Source: Candidatus Magasanikiibacteriota bacterium (lineage in GTDB: Bacteria; Patescibacteriota; Patescibacteriia; Magasanikbacterales; UBA922). Taken from it: DNA of 37,292 bases. A program made the position numbers and the translations under genes. The notes under the pieces are model-generated. The model had not been told where the DNA came from and did not search any database. It worked only from the letters and a program-made list of their open reading frames with translations. Location of the stretch: positions 1-37,292 of the forward strand of contig JABIBU010000014.1 of NCBI GenBank assembly GCA_018652595.1, read 5' to 3'. Positions 33,638 through 37,292 of this stretch are shown here, one piece after another; the stretch's first letter is position 1, and every line of letters begins with the position of its first letter.

Positions 33638-34741
33638 CTATATTATATCATTTGTAAAAAAAGGATTGTCAGCCGCTCGTAGTGCTAGGCCGATTGCACC
33701 GGCATAAGATAGTGATTTTTCTACTGGCATTGAATTTTCTCGTTTGCCCCCAAGGTTTTTCCAAGGTCTGCCAGGTCGGGCTACTACCTTTAGGCTGGTA
33801 GAAATTATTTTGTCTAAGTTTTTTAGACTAGAGCCACCACCACACATGACTATCCTGGTAACTTTGTTTGCATCTGGAAAGTGAGAATAATAAAAATCTA
33901 ACGCATCCTTTATTCCGTCGGTTAGCTGTTTGTTGAAGTCGACTACTACTTTCCAAGTTTTATCATTTCCCTTTTTGTAGGATGTGCCGTGATATATTTT
34001 TATTTTTTCAGCCTCTTCGTATGGTATGCGAAGTTTTTGAGACAGAGCGGTAGTTAGTATTTCTCCAGAGTAGGGTAATGATGTGCTAAATTGTATAATA
34101 TCATGGTCATGAATTATTAAACTAGAGCGCGTGGCACTAATGTGCAATATGGCTCTGGCCTCATTTTCGTATTTTTTTTGGGCGGTTACCATGGATCTGG
34201 CTAGTGCTAGTGCTTCAATTTCTAGTGCCAAAACACCTAGCCCCATGCTTTCCATTAAGTATGTGTAGCTGTCTGATATTGCTTTTGGTACAGCGCCAAT
34301 CAACAGGTTTGTTGTATCTTTTGTCCCTGTTTCGTTTGGCAAGAATTGCCATTGTAAATAATAATTATCCTCATCAAAAGGAATATGTTTTCGGGCTACC
34401 AACATTATGTCCTCTTCAATTAGTTCATCAGCCGATTTTTTTATTTCAATATGTTTTATAAAGCTCTGTGTTTCAGGTAGTGATGCAACTACCCAAGGAC
34501 TTTTTACAGATTTCTGAGCCTTGGTTCCTTTTAGTAGTCGCATTATTCTTTTTCGGACCTCTTCTGGTTTTTGTAATTCTCCGTTTACAATAAGACCGGC
34601 TGGGAGATCAACACTGCGACAGGTAACGAGCTTGTAATATGGTTTGCGATGCAAAAAAGAATGGTTCCTAAGCTGGACCAGCTTTACTGATAGATCTCCT
34701 ATGTCTATGCCAAATGCATCTGGAAAAGGATTGCTGAACAT
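33638..34741 (-). CDS. pilM: PilM-like actin-fold type IV pilus assembly ATPase
   Basis: 'AFGIDIGDLSVKLVQLR', 'IVMCGGGSSLKNLDKIIS', 'YAGAIGLALRA'. Start moved from 34837 to ATG 34741. Confidence 0.85.
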   Translation of the reverse strand: MFSNPFPDAFGIDIGDLSVKLVQLRNHSFLHRKPYYKLVTCRSVDLPAGLIVNGELQKPEEVRKRIMRLLKGTKAQKSVKSPWVVASLPETQSFIKHIEIKKSADELIEEDIMLVARKHIPFDEDNYYLQWQFLPNETGTKDTTNLLIGAVPKAISDSYTYLMESMGLGVLALEIEALALARSMVTAQKKYENEARAILHISATRSSLIIHDHDIIQFSTSLPYSGEILTTALSQKLRIPYEEAEKIKIYHGTSYKKGNDKTWKVVVDFNKQLTDGIKDALDFYYSHFPDANKVTRIVMCGGGSSLKNLDKIISTSLKVVARPGRPWKNLGGKRENSMPVEKSLSYAGAIGLALRAADNPFFTNDII

Positions 34742-34777
34742 ATGTTGTATTTGAGTATTTGAAAACCTTATTACTTT

Positions 34778-34818
34778 ATTATTATAGCACAAAAACTCCT
34801 TTGTGGGGAGTTTTTTAA
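34778..34818. promoter_or_regulatory. pilM promoter (extended -10) overlapping a hairpin/terminator
   Basis: Minus strand TTTTTGTGCTATAAT (TGCTATAAT); hairpin AAAACTCC...GGAGTTTT directly upstream, with T6 on the plus strand. Confidence 0.5.
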
Positions 34819-34840
34819 TTGACCAGACAGACAGCACCTT

Positions 34841-34966
34841 TACTTTTTGTAACCAAAAAGTAACAAAAAGTTTTGGGGATAAAAAACTCGCCCCATAGTC
34901 ACTAAGTAGTTAATCATTTACAGTGCGTTGGGGGCTCAAACAGTTTTCCCCCCCCCAAGCCCCCAA
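34841..34966. repeat. Composite inverted-repeat region in the pilC-pilM gap
   Basis: TACTTTTTG-taac-CAAAAAGTA (34841-34862); TTGGGGGC (34928-34935)/GCCCCCAA (34959-34966); C9 run 34948-34956. Confidence 0.6.
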
Positions 34967-35009
34967 GTTTTTTTATGTCCCTAATTTATATAAGTGATGT
35001 GATTGAGAA

Positions 35010-35041
35010 AATAAAATACCAATCGATGTTGGTATTTTATT
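35010..35041. terminator. Intrinsic terminator 3' of pilC
   Basis: AATAAAATACCAA-TCGATG-TTGGTATTTTATT, 13-bp stem. Confidence 0.75.
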
Positions 35042-35087
35042 ATGTGTATGTTGTCCCCGTAGAGGGATGCCCCGTGGGTATATTTTG

Positions 35088-36200
35088 TTAGAATGCTTGC
35101 ACCAAAGTATACATCGGCATGATTACAGCTACAGCCATGCCAGCTACAGCTAGGCCTAGGGCTAGGATTATGACTGGTTCGATTATAACAGTAAAGTTTT
35201 TCATTGTTTTGTCTACCTCATTGCCATAAAAAATTGCCAATTCATCTAGAAGTTGGTTTACTTCACCAGTTTTTTCTCCTACCATAATCATTTCTGTTAC
35301 CATGGCCGGAAAAAGATGTGTGTTGTCTCTTAATATTTCTGATAGTGGGGACCCGGTTTTTATTTTTTCAGCAGTCTCTCTAAGGCAGTCTCTATATAGT
35401 ACATTACCACAAGTCTCGCTAGTAATTTCTACTGCTTGTACTATTGGAATAGTGCTTTTCAAAAGTGAAGAGAGAGTCAACGAAAATCTAGCTAAGTTTA
35501 TTTTTTTTATAACTTTCCCAAAGATAGGCAAATGGAGATTTATATTATGAACTAAGCGTTTAAATTTTGGATATTTTTTTAGGGAAAAGACAAATAAAAT
35601 TATAAAAGCTATCAATAGTATAATAATTATTACCATGTTTATTGGGTCACTAGCAAAGTCGGTAACAGCAATTAATATTCTGGTTGCCAGTGGTAGTTCG
35701 GCATCAAATTCTTTGAACATCAACATTAATTTTGGCAAAACTACTGTGACCATCATGATGCCAATTGCAACCATCGCTACTATAATTACAGATGGATAGA
35801 TCATAGCTCCGCGAACGGTAGAGATTAGTTTTTCATTTTTTTGCATTTGGTTTACTACCTGCTTTAGGGATTCCTCTAGTTTTCCGGCTATTTCACCCGC
35901 CTCTATCATTTTTACATAAATAGGAGGAAAGGCTTTTGGGTGTTTTGCTAGTACTTCAGCCAGGGGCTGACCTTTTTCAATGTCTGTTTTTATTTCACCA
36001 ATTATTTTTCTTAGTTTTTTATTTTCAATTTCTTTGCTCAGGGTATTTAGTGATTCTACCAATGATAATCCAGCATGTATCATCGTGTGCATATGTTCTA
36101 CAAAAAATATTTTTTGCATCAAAGGAATTCGGGTAAGGTGGTCCGTTACAAAGTTATTTAGTTTTACCTCGAAAGGGGATAATTTTTTTTCCTTTTTCAT
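35088..36200 (-). CDS. pilC: Type II secretion/type IV pilus inner membrane protein PilC
   Basis: 'FFVEHMHTMIHAGLSLVESLNTLSKE', 'AGEIAGKLEESLKQV', 'MIMVGEKTGEVNQLLDELAIFY'. Confidence 0.93.
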   Translation of the reverse strand: MKKEKKLSPFEVKLNNFVTDHLTRIPLMQKIFFVEHMHTMIHAGLSLVESLNTLSKEIENKKLRKIIGEIKTDIEKGQPLAEVLAKHPKAFPPIYVKMIEAGEIAGKLEESLKQVVNQMQKNEKLISTVRGAMIYPSVIIVAMVAIGIMMVTVVLPKLMLMFKEFDAELPLATRILIAVTDFASDPINMVIIIILLIAFIILFVFSLKKYPKFKRLVHNINLHLPIFGKVIKKINLARFSLTLSSLLKSTIPIVQAVEITSETCGNVLYRDCLRETAEKIKTGSPLSEILRDNTHLFPAMVTEMIMVGEKTGEVNQLLDELAIFYGNEVDKTMKNFTVIIEPVIILALGLAVAGMAVAVIMPMYTLVQAF

Positions 36201-36212
36201 ATTTGAGTGCGC

Positions 36213-37292
36213 TTATTCTTTGGTTACTCTCAAAACTTCTTCTATGGTTGTTATTCCTTGTTTGGCTTTTATTAGTCCATCTTCTAGCATTGTTGCCATA
36301 TTGTTTTTTCGGGCCAAGGTTTTTATTTCGGCTGCTGAGGCGTGCTCATTAATTTTTTTTATCATGGCTTCGTCAATTTCCATTACTTCGTAAATACCAA
36401 TTCTGCCTTTGTATCCAGTTTTGCCACAGTGTCTACAGCCTTCGCCGTGGTAAAATGAAATGCTTTGTAAATTTTTTTCTCCCTTTTTTAATTTTATGTC
36501 GTGATTTTTTAGTAGGGTCGATATTTTCTTTACATCAGTGGCCTTTTGTAATTCCGAAATAGCCTTTTTCTCCAGGTGAAATTCTTTTCTGCATTTGTCA
36601 CAAATTTTTCGGACCAATCTTTGGGCAACAATTATATTTGTAGTAAAAGCAATGAGAAATGGTGGTATACCCATATCTAGTAGACGAGGTATTGTGGTGG
36701 GGGCATCGTTGGTGTGTAGAGTAGAAAGCACCAAGTGCCCTGTCATGGCAGCGTGAATAGCAATTTCAGCTGTTTCTTGGTCGCGGATTTCTCCGACCAT
36801 AATAATATCAGGATCTTGGCGCAAAAAGGCTCTAAGACCTGACGCAAAGGTAAAATCAGCCTTTGGATTAATTTGACTTTGATTTATCCCATCCACATGA
36901 TACTCAATCGGGTCTTCAATAGTAGATATATTTACATCTGGTTTGTTTAGTAATCCCAAAAGTGAGTACAGTGTTGTGGTTTTTCCAGATCCAGTCGGAC
37001 CAGTAACCATAATAGTACCATGTGGTTTGGATATGGCATGTTCTACAAGTTTTCTTGGGCGAGGTAGGAATCCTAGTTGATCCAGCGTAAGAGGTTTTTG
37101 GCCTTCGTGCAAGATACGCATAACAATCTTTTCACCGTCATAGACTGGAATAATAGAAACACGGAATGCAAGTTTTTCATCTTGTATTTTAATCTTAAAT
37201 CTTCCGTCTTGGGGTTTCATGTGTTCGTCGATTTTTAGATTTGAGAGAATTTTTATTCTAGCAATAATTCCGTTCTTTACAGTCTTTGGGAG
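36213..37292 (-). CDS. pilB: Type IV pilus assembly ATPase PilB (5' truncated by window edge)
   Basis: 'GPTGSGKTTTLYSLLG', 'GEIRDQETAEIAIHAAMTGHLVLSTLHTNDA', tetracysteine 'CDKC..CRHC'; the frame stays open to 37292 (LPKTVKNGIIARIKILSNLKIDEHMKPQDGR..). Confidence 0.95.
   Translation of the reverse strand, partial: LPKTVKNGIIARIKILSNLKIDEHMKPQDGRFKIKIQDEKLAFRVSIIPVYDGEKIVMRILHEGQKPLTLDQLGFLPRPRKLVEHAISKPHGTIMVTGPTGSGKTTTLYSLLGLLNKPDVNISTIEDPIEYHVDGINQSQINPKADFTFASGLRAFLRQDPDIIMVGEIRDQETAEIAIHAAMTGHLVLSTLHTNDAPTTIPRLLDMGIPPFLIAFTTNIIVAQRLVRKICDKCRKEFHLEKKAISELQKATDVKKISTLLKNHDIKLKKGEKNLQSISFYHGEGCRHCGKTGYKGRIGIYEVMEIDEAMIKKINEHASAAEIKTLARKNNMATMLEDGLIKAKQGITTIEEVLRVTKE

Overview
AT-rich bacterial window, gene-dense, in the style of a Candidate Phyla Radiation/Patescibacteria genome (lineage is inferred from gene content and style, not tested). 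Main blocks, left to right: a truncated ORF tail plus a tRNA 3'-half remnant; rluD-like, gmk, rplS, tRNA-Ser(CGA); phnA/yjdM, HAD hydrolase, class IV aminotransferase, RumA/TrmA-type methyltransferase; adenosine-kinase-like PfkB, CaCA antiporter, ahcY; AlkD-like, CNNM/CorC-like, RsuA/RluB-like, DsbA-like, Cys-rich T4SS-pilin-like protein, uvrA. On the minus strand there is a complete histidine operon, hisG-D-(C+phosphatase)-B-H-A-F-IE, preceded by a tRNA-His gene, a leader region and a TrpR/YerC-like regulator. Then an O-antigen ligase-like gene, a flippase, a SpoIID protein with NBR1-like Ig domains, a GC-rich secreted-protein cassette, a Trm11-like methyltransferase and a type IV pilus block (pilM, N, O, C, B). 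The strongest candidate for a new system is the his locus. A near-consensus promoter sits over a possible YerC operator and drives a 16-codon, nearly leaderless leader peptide with tandem His codons. A large hairpin and an intrinsic terminator follow, then an atypical tRNA-His, then the his genes. The operon encodes a eukaryote-type (HIS6-like) HisA, a HisC-phosphatase fusion and a HisG lacking the C-terminal regulatory domain. Other notable items are unrelated heptanucleotide repeat arrays at several loci (three inside one surface-polysaccharide gene), a perfect 34-bp palindrome flanked by 7-bp direct repeats, and MITE-like elements. All calls were made by eye; no searches or folding were run.
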